Part shown: positions 1 to 12,132 of the stretch, piece by piece
Layout of the letters: every line of letters starts with the position of its first letter
How positions within the stretch are numbered: position 1 is the stretch's first letter
Assembly (NCBI GenBank): GCA_905221605.1
Contig: CAJNDS010000342.1
Location: 77,501-141,500 of the forward strand
Direction of reading: 5' to 3'
Source of the DNA: Symbiodinium natans
Lineage: Eukaryota > Sar > Dinophyceae > Suessiales > Symbiodiniaceae
DNA length: 64,000 nt
The notes under the pieces: generated by a model
Seen by the model: only the letters and a program-made list of their open reading frames with translations
Database searches by the model: none
What the model was told of the DNA's origin: nothing
Program-made: the position numbers and the translations under genes

Positions 1-119
1 TCAAAGATATTTAAACAATATAAATGGGTCTGGGGCGGGGGGGGGGCGGAAGAAACATATGTCGCATCTGCTCAGAATGCAAAAAACCCGAAGAAAACCA
101 TACCTCCGTAAGAAAAACA

Positions 120-470
120 CGCACATGTAATAGGGCCCATTCTCAAAATTCATATACACATATCAACACGAATATGTATATGTAGATATTGATATAGAAC
201 TACCATCTAAACATAAATACATACATACATTCATTCAGACATACAGACATACAGACAGACAGACAGGCAGACGTGTGTACGTACGTGCACACATCTACGC
301 ATATGCACAATACACATGCATAATGTACTTACATACGCATGTACATGTACATGTACACGTACATGTACATCTACATATACATATACATATGCATATGCAT
401 ATACATATACATATGCCCAAAAGTGTGTGTGTGTGTATATATATATATATCTACATATGCACTAACATAT
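120..470. repeat. AT/CA-rich microsatellite block
   Basis: Runs of CATATACATA, ACATACAGACAGAC, GTACATGTACATGTAC and TATATATA follow one another. The open frames across it are low-complexity Tyr/Ile/His/Val products of the repeats and are not treated as genes. Confidence 0.8.
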
Positions 471-2472
471 GCCCACAACGGCATGTGCTGTGAGGTCTGT
501 GACTGCCGCACCTCTGCTGGAAAGGTCGTGTGATAGGCGGTGGCAGAGTCTGGGCTTTCAAAGCCTGGCCCAGGTTTTGGGTGCTAGGCTTTGGGGGGCT
601 TTGGGGCTTTAGGACTTTAGGGCCTTTCAAGGCGTTGGGCCCTTTGGGGTTCGAGGTCTTGTTAGGGTTGTAAGGTTTGAGGGTGTTGCTGCTTGGGATT
701 TCCCAGGAAGCCCGTACTACCCCTTAGTCAGAGAAGATGCCTTCACTTCATAATGGACACCATTTTTGGTCTCGAGCTTGTGCCGTAATTCAGGGGCTTC
801 GGATGATATTGGGACACCTGGGTCGCATTCAAGGCCTACACAAGTGCAGCAACCCTCAGAGTGTCGGGGGGGACCTGGAAGTCGAAGGACAACTTCTTGA
901 AAAAGACGTGTTCCCTTGGCATCGCACCATTTTTCATGGCTCGATGTGAGATGCTCAAGAGCGAGCTGTCGTGTTGAAGAAAGCTGAGAGAAGCTGGGGA
1001 AGCCCAATCGAGGCCCCAGCCGCAGTTCCCGAGCACCCTTTCGGGCACCGAGGCGATGCGGGAGCTTCTGCCTCAAGGGGACCGAGAAGCGACTGACGCT
1101 GTCAAGGCACATACTTCTGCTGGATTCTAGGTCAAGGGGCAGGGCTCTTCTCTGCTTCAAGAAGCTCCATTCAAGTCACGTCGGCTCACCGACGTCTTCC
1201 GACTCGAACGGTGCTGTGCAGTGCCCTCAACGCTTGCAGGTGCCCTCTCAATTGGGACTTCGACCCTTACAGAATCGGCACGCATCCCGCCCCATCTCGT
1301 CTATGTCAATCGGGCTTGTACGGGCCAAGCACTCTTTCCAGTTGAGCCCTCTGTCTTTCGAGATCCTTCTGAGATGATTAGATGATGCATGCCGATGTCA
1401 GCTACCATCTGCTTGGCTGCTCCTTCCCTCCAAGGTTTCATCGGGCATCCTTCTGGAAATGCTACATCAAAACCATTAAGGAACGTTACAGATGCTTGAT
1501 GCAACGAAGTCAAAACTTCGATGGTCGGATTACGGCCAAGGCACAAAAGCTTGGAGATGAAGTTCCGGACGGGAAGTGGGCCTGGCTCCAGAGCATCTGA
1601 GCTTCTGAACCTCACACCCACGCTGTTGCTGCAGTCAAGGGCCAGGCAGCTGAAGGGATACCGTGGATCACCCTTCTCCTCACGCAACCGAAGCAAACTG
1701 AGAATGAATGGAGTGATGGTTCCAGCTTTCTTGGCGTCTATCAACTAATCTCATCTTTCGTGTGCATCACGTGCTCTCTTTCTTATGCCTCGCACATTCG
1801 AATCCGTACACCATATGCTACCGACAAACACACCTTCAGAATTGTTCTTGCACGAATGCTTCACCTATCACATTTGTAAACTGGCTCTCTGGCACCTGGA
1901 CTTACCTCATCTGAGTTGCCCGTGTGTGCCCCCCTTCGCGTGGCATGAAGACATGGGAAGGTAGATCTTGCTCTCCAGGCACATCCGACACCACAGGGGC
2001 CCACGACAAGCACACAGGCAGTGCGTCCTCCTTAACCAGGGGCCTTGAGGATAGTGCAGGGCTGGCAAAAAGGACAGATCTCACTCTTGATGTTCAAAAG
2101 GCGTCCAGGCCATCCCTCACTGCGAGTGTCCTGGCTGCGTCGGATCGCCAACAATTTCCTGCCAGCAGACACGATGCTGCTGCTGCTGCAGACGTGGCAT
2201 ATTAGATGCACAATGCGACACCTTCAATCTCGAGTTCCGGCGCCGGGTGCCCATGCCAGCCAACAGCCCGCGAGAATACAGCCGAGGAATCATAAACGTC
2301 TACGGAGATGGAGCATACCTAACAAAATCCAAGGTCCCGAAGAGGTCGGCGACGCCCTCGTCCTGTAGCACAGCTTCTGGCTTCTGAGCTTTCTGAAAGA
2401 CTGACAACTATTGACCATTGATGAGGAGAAAAGTGCTCAAGACGAGCCCAGTCTGCAGAGCTTCTTGCAACA

Positions 2473-2534
2473 AGCCCCTCAGCCGTCAACCCGCACCGCA
2501 TGCAGCCCCTCAGCCGTCAACCCGTACCGCATGC
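2473..2534. repeat. 31-bp tandem duplication
   Basis: Two adjacent copies of a unit starting AGCCCCTCAGCCGTCAACCC, at 2473 and 2504, differ by one visible base (C or T after CCCG). The match suggests a recent slippage or duplication. Confidence 0.85.
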
Positions 2535-2872
2535 ACGGCTTTCGTGAGCCTCCCAAGGAGGCTGACCAGCATTCAGCTCGAAGGTTAAGACACCCAGCGA
2601 CCACCTGGGATCACAGAGTCTCGAGGAGATTCATACTGGGGGACCCGACAGCCTAAGCCACCAAACCCCCCAAACCCACTCTCGCCACATCATGGAGCAG
2701 GGTCCTTGAAGCCAGCAACAAGACTTAGGGTCGCAATCCTGCACTTTGCCGAGGTTGTGGCCAATCACAAGTTACGTCGTGAGCATGAGGAAAGTCGATC
2801 ACCTGCCCGTCGACTGCCCGCACTCTTGGCTTCGAAGTGCCCCAAGGTCTGATATATGTGTATGTTTGATGT

Positions 2873-2968
2873 ATGTATGTATACACATATATATATATGT
2901 ATATAGTATGTATTATTTATATATATATATGCATATAAATATATATATATATATACATACATATATGC
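2873..2968. repeat. (TA)n-rich microsatellite
   Basis: Alternating TA/TATG tract with TATATATATGCATATAAATA-type units. Confidence 0.85.
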
Positions 2969-3339
2969 TAACCCCCTTAAAACATAAGTGTGAGTGTGTG
3001 TGTCTCTAGCCATACGACATCGACAATTTAAGAGCACTTCAAAATCATACAAGTGAAGCCTTTCAAATCCGGTTAGCCAAGTAAGGCCGCCTTTGAGTAG
3101 AACATGTTTGTGTAGTCATAAGCACCCCCAAGTATTGAAGATAGTAAAAGTAACGATAGTTACGGCGTTTCCGGAGGTCTTATTTACCGCTATATGGAGA
3201 AATGTAGGTATCTTGTAAAATTTATGGGAGGTTGGTCTTGTGGTGGGAGGGGGCCCACACATATAAATATCTAGACATTCGTACATGTCTAAGAACTTCC
3301 CTAAACCCTAACCTCTAAGCCTCTAAGCCCTCCCCTGAG

Positions 3340-5960
3340 CCTCCGGGGCCATGTACTCCGGTGTTCCTGCGAGGGTATTCGTCTTGGAGATGACGAAGCG
3401 GGCAAACCTCCCAGGAGGCACCGCCGAACCCAGGTCCCTGAACCGGGGTTCGAGGTACTTTGCCGGGGTCTTCAGCCGGATTTCAAGGAGGAGTGCTTGG
3501 GGGTGGGGATGCCCAAGAATTTGGGGAGAGAGGTTCGCTGGAGCTCGGGAGCTCACCCCATGTCGCAAAGCTTGGCATAGCCGCGCTCATCGAGCATCAC
3601 CTGGCATCAGGCTCTGAAATGGTCAAAGGCCAATGAAAAAAGCGACCACAGTTTGGGAGCTTCAAGAATGCGTCCTCTTGCCCTGGGCATAAAACTTCCG
3701 GACAGGGAGGCGTTCTCCGGCTTCAGGTCTCGGTACACGATTCGCCTCCACAGTGCATCTTTGAGACACGAATGCACATGCACACGCGAACGCGAAGTCC
3801 GCAAGCTCTCCCAGCTTCCTTCTATATTTTCGTTCGCTGGAAGTTTGATGGGACACGTCAAGGGTACCTGTCGTGCAAGTGCTCGAGGGCAGCGATGATG
3901 CACGCAACCTCGGCATCAATCAGATCGAGAGACCGACCATGCACAAAGATGCCACCATAAGGTGCAGTGCAGCTTCGGGCCCCCAGCATAGAAGGCTGAT
4001 GAACTGCCCTTCGGCTCATCATCACAGAACACCTGCACACAGCAACTGCACCTCACACAAAGCCACATACGCCCTCCCTCCCTTGATCGATGGATCCAGG
4101 GGCATGCCACGTACGACAAACATCTCAGAGCGGGCCTCCGGCTTCTGTCTCATCAACTGGCAGGCAGACCCAAAACAGAATGGCAACGAAGCCGCTTGCC
4201 CGGGTGGCAAACGGGCATTTAATATTTTGAATAGGTATAAACACGGCATAAAGTAGCATCGATCCTAAAGCCCCAGTGACACGCAGCGATAGCTGGACAC
4301 TGGACGGCTGAGACCCAACAAAGTGTTTCGTGACGCCGAAACCAAATTTGTAGAGACAGATGGCGGCTCCGTGCCTGGTAAAGCGTTCCTCCCAGGGCTG
4401 CCTGGCCAGAACAAGCAGGACAAGCCATCAGAAAATCTGCTCAGGCCCAAGCACACCTCACGACAAGCTTGTAGTTCTTGAAGTCGAAAGCAGTCCCGAA
4501 TCACAAGCAAACGGCCTCCAGCAAGATGTACAAGAACTCCGCATCCTTCGCATCAGATCAACGCCGCTGTGGCTGCACACGTCGTCATGGCTGCATGAAC
4601 TAGGGAGATGCACCACCTAAGAATGTCAAGTACTTAACTAACTAAAAGCTGGGACATATTATCAAGCTGCTTCTACCGAGGACATGGAAGTTGCGAATCC
4701 CACGCGGAAGGCCAGGCGTCCTTGTGCGTGCGGACCAACCGGATGACAAAGGGGCTGTCGACCTGATAAACGCAACTTTCAGATTTTCGGTCGCTAAGTG
4801 ATTCGGACAGTGCAGACACCCCAAGCGAGCCAGAAGAGGCCATCATGAGCATCTCTCGCTCCCAGCACACCTGTGCAACAGTGGCAGCGGCATCACACAA
4901 AAAGCTACAAGTCCTCCTGAAGCGCCTCTGGCCTCTTGCGCACACTACTCTCACGACTCAACTCACGTCGCTCACGTCACTCACAACACTGCATCGTGAT
5001 GTGGTGATGCAGGAAAATCGATGTGGAACCCATACTCGGTAAGGAGCCGATTCGCGCATTGGACAGACCGATTCGCGCACCGCGATCTTCTCAAGTTGCC
5101 AGACTCGTGGGTCTTCCGCGTGCCAACACATGCGCCACTTTCAAACATGCAAGCATCACAAATACACACCGCCATGGCATACCATTTTGAATCCTAGAAG
5201 CGATAAGTCCCAGAAAATCTCAGCCTTAAAGCCCTGAACAGTCGAAATTCGCATCAAGAACCTGACCCATGCGCAAAACCCTGATCGGGATGGGTGCTTG
5301 AATCTCCAGTGCTTGAATCAGGTTTTGTGTTCGAATCGCAATTGCTTGAATCAGCTGCGCTTGAATCGCGACTGCTTGAAGCAGGGTTCGTGCTTAAACT
5401 GCCAGTGCTTGAACCACTCTAGTGCTTGAAAAGCACGTGCTTTTGAAAGGCGGTGCTTGAATCGCTGCCAGTGCTTGAAGCGGACTTTCGTGCTGGAACG
5501 ATGCGAGATCTGCCCCCGCCTGTCGAACGGCATCGTTCTTCTCCACATGGCCCTTCCGTAGCTCAGGAGCTGTGCAAAGCAGAGGCTACAGAACCCTCCG
5601 ACATGGAACTCGGCTGTTACATGGAACTGTCTAGACCAATGTGGTTGTGAAGCTCATCTTTCAACAAATACCGCTTCCCCCCGCCCGCCTTTGAGATGCA
5701 CTTCAAAGCATACCTGAACGAAATCGTGAATTCAATGTTTAACCGACGTATGCAAGCCCTGCATGAGATGCGCAACGCGGAAGCAGGGCAATGGAGCTGG
5801 CAATGAGCGGCATGAGTGCACAAAAGCCCCTCATCAGAAATCAGCTCGAAGAGTGCTCTTAGATGCCTCTTTTGTGTCTGCTGATCCTCCATCAAGAAGA
5901 CGTCGGCAAAACCACCACGGCCCAAGTGGCACACCTGTAGGTGGGCGATGAGGCTACTTG
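3340..5960 (-). CDS. AGC-family protein kinase, PKG/PKA-like catalytic domain (fragmented exons)
   Basis: Catalytic-domain motifs occur in the right order on the minus strand. They are the Gly-loop LGRGGFADVF (about 5870-5955); the ATP-binding Lys in YALKCISK (about 5663-5723); VDSPFVIRLVRTHK (4721-4762); DAEFLYILLE (about 4517-4545); SLDLIDAEVACIIAALEHLH (3868 to about 3955); the catalytic loop RIVYRDLKPEN (from 3745 down); and FARFVISKT followed by AGTPEYMAPE (about 3345-3425). The order and wording match cGMP/cAMP-dependent kinases. Several junctions rebuild the frame exactly: LHD-AG|G-CGA across a GT intron of about 120 bp, and THK|DAEF across an intron that starts GA. A GC donor is likely after MAPE. 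I did not locate the DFG segment, the C-lobe after APE, or N-terminal cyclic-nucleotide-binding domains. The gene could continue outside these limits or be partly decayed, though motif preservation argues for function. Confidence 0.75.
5288..5495. repeat. Degenerate TGCTTGAATC minisatellite inside a kinase intron
   Basis: About a dozen imperfect copies of (G)TGCTTGAATC/GTGCTTGAA occur at irregular 10-25 bp spacing. On the minus strand they read as an RFKHWQ-like peptide repeat, which I take as a by-product. The block lies between the ATP-lysine exon and the VDSPFV exon, so it should be intronic. Confidence 0.7.
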
Positions 5961-8410
5961 CAGCTCCGCTTGAACGTGGTAACTGCAAGCTTTCGCAGTG
6001 GGAGTGACTGTACACCCACCTTGCTGAGGCTCGCCATGTCCACGTCCTTCCCACACAGGCTAAGGAAGCTGCTGGGAGGAAGCCCGGAACGTGAGTGGCC
6101 TCGTCAGCCTGTGCCTCTCCATGCTTCTCACAAGCCCAGTCCTCTGACTGGACACGCTGACGGCGCATTCGCCCCAATTTGGCAAGCTCGTACTCCTCAG
6201 AAACTTCACAATGAGGCTACACGAAGGACGCCTGCCGGCACACCGACTCTTTGGGCGCCGGCCATGGAACTCAGGCTGTTCACGTTGGGTAGCAGCGCCT
6301 GGCCGCTTGAGTCAGCTCACCACTGGCGTCTCAACAGCGTCTCAACTACTGCGGTGGACCCACGGACCATCACAGACCCGCGCCTCAGCCCCATCTCCAA
6401 AAGCTCCCTGGCCGGCGAGTTCCTGGAGCAAGGCGCGGATGGCCTCCACACCCAAGTCACCAGAGGTCTTGCCATAAGCCGCCACAATGCCACAAGTCAC
6501 GCTTCGGCCAACAGGTCTCGCATGGTCTCGCAGACTCTGATGCAGAGAACCGGCGTTCGGGTGTGCTCAGAAAGGGAGGGCCTGGCCCTCGAAGGCAAGA
6601 CCTGAGAGCGCGATTGTCCCGCTCAAGGCTGTGCCGCGGCAAGAAGTTTCCGGGGCTCGGGGCTTCAGTAAAACTTTCACATAAGGAAGTCTTTTCATAG
6701 TCCCTATTGCCATAGTTGCGTGCTTCATGCAGTCCCCCCTGAACCTCTCGGGTTCTGGCACACCAGGCCCTCCTTGCCGGCGTCGACGTTCACCTTGAAG
6801 GTTGAGGAATGTTAGGGTATGCTTTTGGGTTGAACGCAGGCAAAGTTGCAAAACCTGCATAAAGCCAACTTAGCCAATGAAGGCCTGTTGATGCCTGTTC
6901 ATGAGGTGTTTGGGTAGAGCTGGCTGCATGCAGGGTATGGCAAGGTCATGTGCCAAAGGCTGGTTTCCGGCCTGTACGTATCGGGCAGCTAGTATCGAGA
7001 ACCAGCCCGGAACGCGAATGTGCAGTCAGCACATGAGGGGAACACCACATGTCGCGTCTACGGCTACACTGCAACTGCAAGGCCAGACAGACTAGGGCAA
7101 GGAGACAGACTAGGGCAAGGAAGCAAGCACGGCGGTGGGGGAGCGACAAGAAACGTCATGCAGATACGCATTCCTGCGACTCACGAACATAACAACGAAT
7201 GGACTTGGCCTCTGGGATGGGGATGGCATGTTCACCACCACGGAGAAGAGAACGCTCGCCAAAGTGGCCTCAGAGGAAGCTGATCTTGAAGGAATGAGTC
7301 CTTGTGTGAGCCTTCCTAGTGATGAAAAAGGTGCTCCAGTCTTTGAGCGGCCTGGGCGTCGAAGCTCCGAAATCACCTCGGGAGTCTCCTGGTGGACATG
7401 GCTTGCCGAAACGCCTTTTCTGCGTGACATGCTGTCGAGCTTGATAGGCACTCGTTGATTTCGTTGAGTTGCCGCGTGCCACGTCCAAACGCCCGTCCTT
7501 CTCGCCAAGCGCTGTGTGGCTGGCTGACACAACCTCGTCACCACCACCGAGCATGCGCTCAGACGAAGTTGCACATGAGAGCTCGTGTGACTTGGACCAT
7601 CTGGGACCCCTGCGCAGCTACCTGAGAAGATGATGTACCAAAGTGCCGACTCGCAGCATCAGGATGCGCCCCGACAAGCGAACACATGAGAGGAATCATG
7701 GGAAGTGTCAGGCATTTCGCTGCAACTCTACAGGTTTTTCTGAGGTTTCACTGAATCACTCCAGCCTTGCGCTGTATGCCCTGATGGATGACGCGCTCAC
7801 CAGGCCTCTGCCACACGTCAAGCTGCCAGGCTATTCCCAGGCTTGTCTAGCCAAGTCTACAGCCTCGCAACCTTGAAAAGGAATGCCAGTCTGCAATCTA
7901 ACCATGACATACCATGACACCCACGACACTTGACGCTCATGACTCATGGCCTCATGCCTTCATCTTCCGCCACACAATCCCGCAAGCCCAATTTCAGTCG
8001 GAGATGTTTGCAAGCCATCCCAACGCCTGAATGTGAAGAGGCCCAGGGCGTTGCATGCCAGCTCCCAACCTCGCAGCGTAGAGCTCTCGAAGTGCTTCAA
8101 AACTTTGCTCAGCATGGAGCCTCCTGCTGCTTGTTGGCTGTTTTGAGACTGTTGGCTCTCAGTGGGTGGCTAGCATTGCACGCAGACCCGCACAGCAACA
8201 TTGCAGCATGTACAAGCAAGTGGAGCTGTGACCGGTGCAAGCGCGCACGCCTGTGCGGCAGAAACCGTCTAGACACTTTAAACATTTTCCCAGCCTTTAC
8301 AAGGGATGTCAACTGCATTTGACTGCCCAGATGCCACGTACCAGGCAACCCGGGCAGGTAAACTGTACAGTTGCGTCATTGATGCATGTTGGCAGAGGTT
8401 GTCGCCCGTC
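5960..8410. other. No recognised gene; possible upstream kinase exons
   Basis: This lies upstream of the kinase on its strand. One minus-strand segment near 6400-6480 reads like coding (GDLGVEAIRALLQELAGQGA), but I cannot assign it or splice it to the kinase. A small tandem repeat sits at 7085-7120. Several open frames on both strands lack a start, motif or family match and are not called. Confidence 0.3.
7085..7120. repeat. 18-bp tandem repeat, two copies
   Basis: AGACAGACTAGGGCAAGG is repeated head-to-tail with a period of 18. Confidence 0.8.
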
Positions 8411-8413
8411 GAA

Positions 8414-8833
8414 TTACGGCAAGATGTTCAACTGTTGCTCCCCCACGGCTGTCTCGCCTGCTCGGGCAAGCAGCTTGAAAGCTGATGAGGGCAAACTCAG
8501 CATCGACCGGTCCAGATCTCCGCTGCATCCCGAGCACAAGGACACAAGACAAGACGAACAGGTGGAGTTCGACGTGGTACAGTCAGATTTGCAGTACTGT
8601 ACGCCGCAGTCAAACTTTGTTCCAAGGCATTGCGCACAGGAGAGTGGCACGATCTTCTTCTGCAGGCAACCAGTCACGCACGAGGCACGGGCAGCATCGT
8701 CCAAGCATTCCTCCCCGCAAGCCCACAATTTCTCTTCGTTGTCTGTAATGCAGCTGATGTTCATGGGAGCTGCGGTGGTGGATGTGACGGATACGAGCAT
8801 GAGCCCCGCGAAGCACAGAGCTGGAAATGCCAT
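8414..8833 (-). CDS. Small secreted cysteine-rich protein, unknown function
   Basis: An uninterrupted minus-strand frame of 139 codons starts at an ATG giving MAFPALCFAGLMLVSV, a short hydrophobic segment followed by small residues and a plausible signal-peptide cleavage after TTAA. The mature part is rich in Cys, often paired or spaced two to four apart (CGEEC, CVTGC, CAQC, CKSDC, CSSC, CSGC), as in disulfide-rich extracellular proteins. It has an N-glycosylation-type NIS near the start and a Ser/Leu-rich tail. The frame is open 21 codons upstream of this Met without another ATG, so a spliced 5' exon is possible. I do not recognise the family. The chosen start rests on the signal peptide. 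No functional claim is made. Confidence 0.5.
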   Translation of the reverse strand: MAFPALCFAGLMLVSVTSTTAAPMNISCITDNEEKLWACGEECLDDAARASCVTGCLQKKIVPLSCAQCLGTKFDCGVQYCKSDCTTSNSTCSSCLVSLCSGCSGDLDRSMLSLPSSAFKLLARAGETAVGEQQLNILP

Positions 8834-8839
8834 TGCAAG

Positions 8840-10585
8840 GCAGAGTTTGCGAAGTTGAACGGACGAGGAAGCTGAGCCCAAAATGCTACATGCAACTCAC
8901 GTCACACAGCATGAGCCTATGTTTTCCTCTGTCTGTAGGATTCTGCAGGGCAGTCAGAGAGCTCTCTGCTGGTGTGGATGGCACGAATAAGTCAAGCAAC
9001 GCTCCGCACGGAGAAGAGGCCAAAGAGCCGGCACCTGACACGGCAGCAGAGTGCTGATGTTTCGAAGGATGCCAAGCTGAGACGAATCAACCTGATGCTC
9101 ACATGGACATCACTCAGCCGGGCGGAGGGGCACTTTCAGAGATGATCTCCCAAGAGTCATGTGTGTAAATGTCTCTGGAGCAGCACAAACTCGGGCCTCG
9201 TCCAGCAGAGCGCAGTACTCCTGGCAGTCAACCGAGGTCTCTTGTTGCACTTTTTTCGATGGGCTTCGGTATTGTCTCATGTCCTTGAATCGAGGTCCAC
9301 GACGGTTGAAGTGAGCTTTGAAATGCCTCACAAGGTGGTCCCATCATGTACTAGATTCACTACCTTTTGATACCCGTTGCTACGTCGCCCCGTCGCCAAT
9401 CTTTCTTTCAGCAGAAGATCAAGTTCTCGAGTTGCAGCTACGCACCCCATGGAGACCACTGCCCCAGGACCCTGGCTTCCGAGAAATCACGTAGACCTCC
9501 CAGGAGCCATCGTCACACTCATCGCATGCAAAGACTGCTTCCCTTCCGGCCTGAGAATCTTCCACTGCTTTGAAGGTCGCCTGCGCATGGATCATGGAGC
9601 GGCATGCACACAGGACACGGCGCGGGATGCTTTGCACAGAGAGTATGTGGGCTCATGCGACGATGCCAAGATCTTCCAGCTCTTGGCCTCCCGGAAAGCG
9701 TTGTAGATCAAGGACCTTGAGATGCATCTTGCGGGTTTTGAATCCCTTTTTTCCTTTTCCCAATCCTTTTGACCCTTTTAGGAGAGCCACTCTCCGCCAC
9801 TCTCCCCCACGGGCTCCCCTCGAGAGCCGAACAGTTCGCCAAAGCTGTCACCGGGCTCGAGCTCGGCCACAACATCCTGAGACTCTTTCAATATGACAAT
9901 ATGAAGCTACAACTGGACCAGTTCTGCAAAATTCATAAAATGATATTCCATGATCATCGATATTCAAAATTGTTGTTTCAAAGTTCAATGCCATCATTAC
10001 GATGTGCGGTGATTGGAAGCTATTTATGCTGGACTTTTAAGAACTCTTCTGAATGGGTGCGGTTCTGCAGGCACGATATGGCGCCCTGGGATTCCCAACT
10101 GGCTCGCACGCCAAGCGCAGCATGTCTGGATCAACCTTTGGCAGATGCCAGATACAGGAAACAGATTTCGTCAGTTTCATGGCAATGGAAGACGGCACGG
10201 CATTGTCTTTTCACACCCTCCAGCTTTATGTGCTGTAGCACCTCTTCGTCGTGAAACGCTCAATGAGACCAACACATGGTGATTCCCCCACGCCTCTTCG
10301 TACTAGGAGCCTAACCTGCTTGGAGGAAGGGCACAATATGCACTTCGATGGATGCACGATTCGCTGCGGAGAATCGGAAAACTGAGAACAGCTTCACTGC
10401 ATCTATACAAGAACTAGCGCTCACTACACGTGTGCACAGATCCTCTGTGGAGATGCTACATTTTGCAGAACCGGAAGCGGACACAAACCTCTATGTACCT
10501 GAAGCTGAGTGAAGTGCCTACAGTAACGTGCAGGGGAAAGATCGAGCACGTTCTGGGCACTTTCGATCACGTGCTGCGGGAAGAT
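8840..10585. other. No recognised gene; overlapping candidate exons on both strands
   Basis: Two minus-strand segments look exon-like (about 9160-9240 with DCQEYCALLDEARVC, and about 9430-9620 with AVFACDECDDGSWEVYVIS). Plus-strand frames over 9377-10254 are equally long. Nothing matches a family I know, so no gene is called. Confidence 0.3.
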
Positions 10586-10587
10586 GT

Positions 10588-11515
10588 CTAGACCTTCCAC
10601 CACGGGTCCAGGTCGGTGCGGAAGTCCTTCTCGGGCCACGGGGTCAGGGCGATCTTGCCCTCCGTGGTGGTGGTGTGGGCGAGCGCCAGGGACAGCGGGG
10701 CGGGGCCTCGCACCACCTTGCCGTTCTCATCGTACTGCGAGCCGTGGCAGGGGCAGCAGAACTTGTTGGCACCCTTGTTCCAGGGCACGACGCAGCCAAG
10801 GTGCGTGCACACGGACAGCAGGGCGAAGTCCTTGATGTTGTCCGCCGTGGAGATGAGGTAGAAGGGCTCGCCCTTGAGGCCCAAGACCAACTCGCGATCG
10901 TTCTCCTTGTGGCTCTTCACCCAGCTATCCAGGGTGATGGGGTTGCCGTCCTGGTCACCAGCCAGCGTCGCACCGCTGCCACCGCCGGCCACGGGCGGCA
11001 CGAAGTACCACAAGTAGCAGCCCAGGGCCACCAGCACCGGGATGGCGGCCGTGGTCACCAGCACGAAGTTCATCAGCTGACGGCGCCTGGCAGTCTCTTT
11101 AGAGATGGAAGGAAGGCTGCTGCACTCATCTGAGTTTGTAGCTGACGAAAAGCTGTACAGCCAAGCAGCTGCAGATCCGGTACAAAGCCTTAGTTGTATG
11201 TGCGCAAACTTGCAGTGGGTGCCGACCAAAGACCAAGAACCTTCTGTAGCACGGGCAGCATGCCGAAACATCACCGAGTGGCCGGTGTACTCCCCGCCGG
11301 CACGAAGCTGCGTCTGGATTCTTGGGCTCGGGGGGGCCTGTCAGCACTCGCAGCCTCCCAGCTCCCTACATCTCTCTAATCGGCCTTCTTAGCTTAGCCC
11401 CTAACATTCCTAACATTGGGAGTCGGGAGGCTCGGCCTGCACACCCACGAAGGCGCTGGCCACAGAAGCAGCCAGCAGAGCTGCTGCCAAGAGAGCCTGG
11501 GAGCATGATCTGCCA
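10588..11515 (-). CDS. petC: Cytochrome b6f Rieske iron-sulfur protein, copy 1 (middle exon damaged)
   Basis: The main exon (10588-11086, 499 nt) encodes a complete b6f-type Rieske core: RRQLMNF, one membrane anchor (AAIPVLVALGCYLWYFV), the Gly-rich hinge GGGSGAT, both 2Fe-2S boxes (CTHLGC and CPCHGS) and the DPWWKV end. It is preceded by an AG acceptor. The protein passes electrons from plastoquinol to cytochrome f in the thylakoid. A leader-like segment (ALLAAALLAASVASAFVG, about 11427-11500) fits a plastid-targeting presequence. The intervening short exon is broken: it starts AGGEYTG as in the other copies, then diverges into HSVMF instead of FVPDLQ, and no AG precedes it. Copy 1 may therefore be a pseudogene or spliced differently, yet its main exon is intact. 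It is the 3'-most member of the array on this strand. Confidence 0.8.
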
Positions 11516-12130
11516 TGACTGCCATCTCTCAATATGCCATAGAAGACTGCCATTCCTTTGCATCCTTTGCTTTTTGTGAGATTCGTGAACTGACTCTGCG
11601 ATCGGGCTGCCACTGCCCTCATCGCTCGCCGTTGATTCGCCATGGCTTTGGCAGTGCCGGGATTCCCTCCCTTGATGCTTCAGACGCCTCCAGCAAGGCC
11701 ATGACCCCATGCTGCCCCAGTTCACCCAAGCCGCCCAAGCCGCCCAAGCAGCTGCTTCACACATCTGAGGCCTTTTTGGGGGCTCCGCTGCTCAGCCTTG
11801 ATCCCGGCATCCACCGGGCTGGGAAAATCGAAGATGCCACTTGCGGTGCAGCAAGGGGCTGCGCAACACTTCAGGTGCCTGGATGAAAGCTCTGCTTAAA
11901 CTGTATACTTAATCTTAATATGCTTCGTCTTCACATGCTTGGCCAAAGCGCCCCTTTTCTTGTGTTAAAGATGCTGAACTGGTCCAGCTGTGCTCTGACA
12001 CACTGTTCGTGGTGAGTGTCAGTCGAAACACTGCTCAGTTACAGCACTATCTCGACACAAACTCGTGTGCACCTGCACAACAGGTGAACAAGTTGTATGT
12101 GCGTTGCGTGCTCAACTATCTACCGGGCTG
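11090..12130. other. Copy 1 leader and intron region plus copy 1-2 spacer
   Basis: This holds the diverged upstream parts of PetC copy 1 (up to about 11515) and about 600 bp between copies 1 and 2 with no recognised feature. It shows no similarity by eye to the corresponding parts of the other copies beyond the short exon remnant. Confidence 0.4.
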
Positions 12131-12132
12131 GC

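Larger units (their letters stand above)
480..3340. other. No recognised gene; possible exon at 1301-1744 minus
   Basis: I recognise no protein family here. 540-690 is a G-rich degenerate stretch of GGGCTTTGGGGCTTTAGG type, like decayed telomere repeat. The minus strand at 1301-1744 stays open for about 147 codons and includes a plausible segment (FPEGCPMKPWREGAAKQ), but it has no ATG and no recognisable motif; treat it as a possible exon at best. A short CCCTAAACCCTAA telomere-type stub lies at about 3300. Confidence 0.3.

Noticed and set aside
750-780. Second spliced-leader-like match (CCATTTTTGGTCTCGAG)
   Set aside because: It needs an insertion and several substitutions; similar partial matches at 5183 and 54890 are also too weak.
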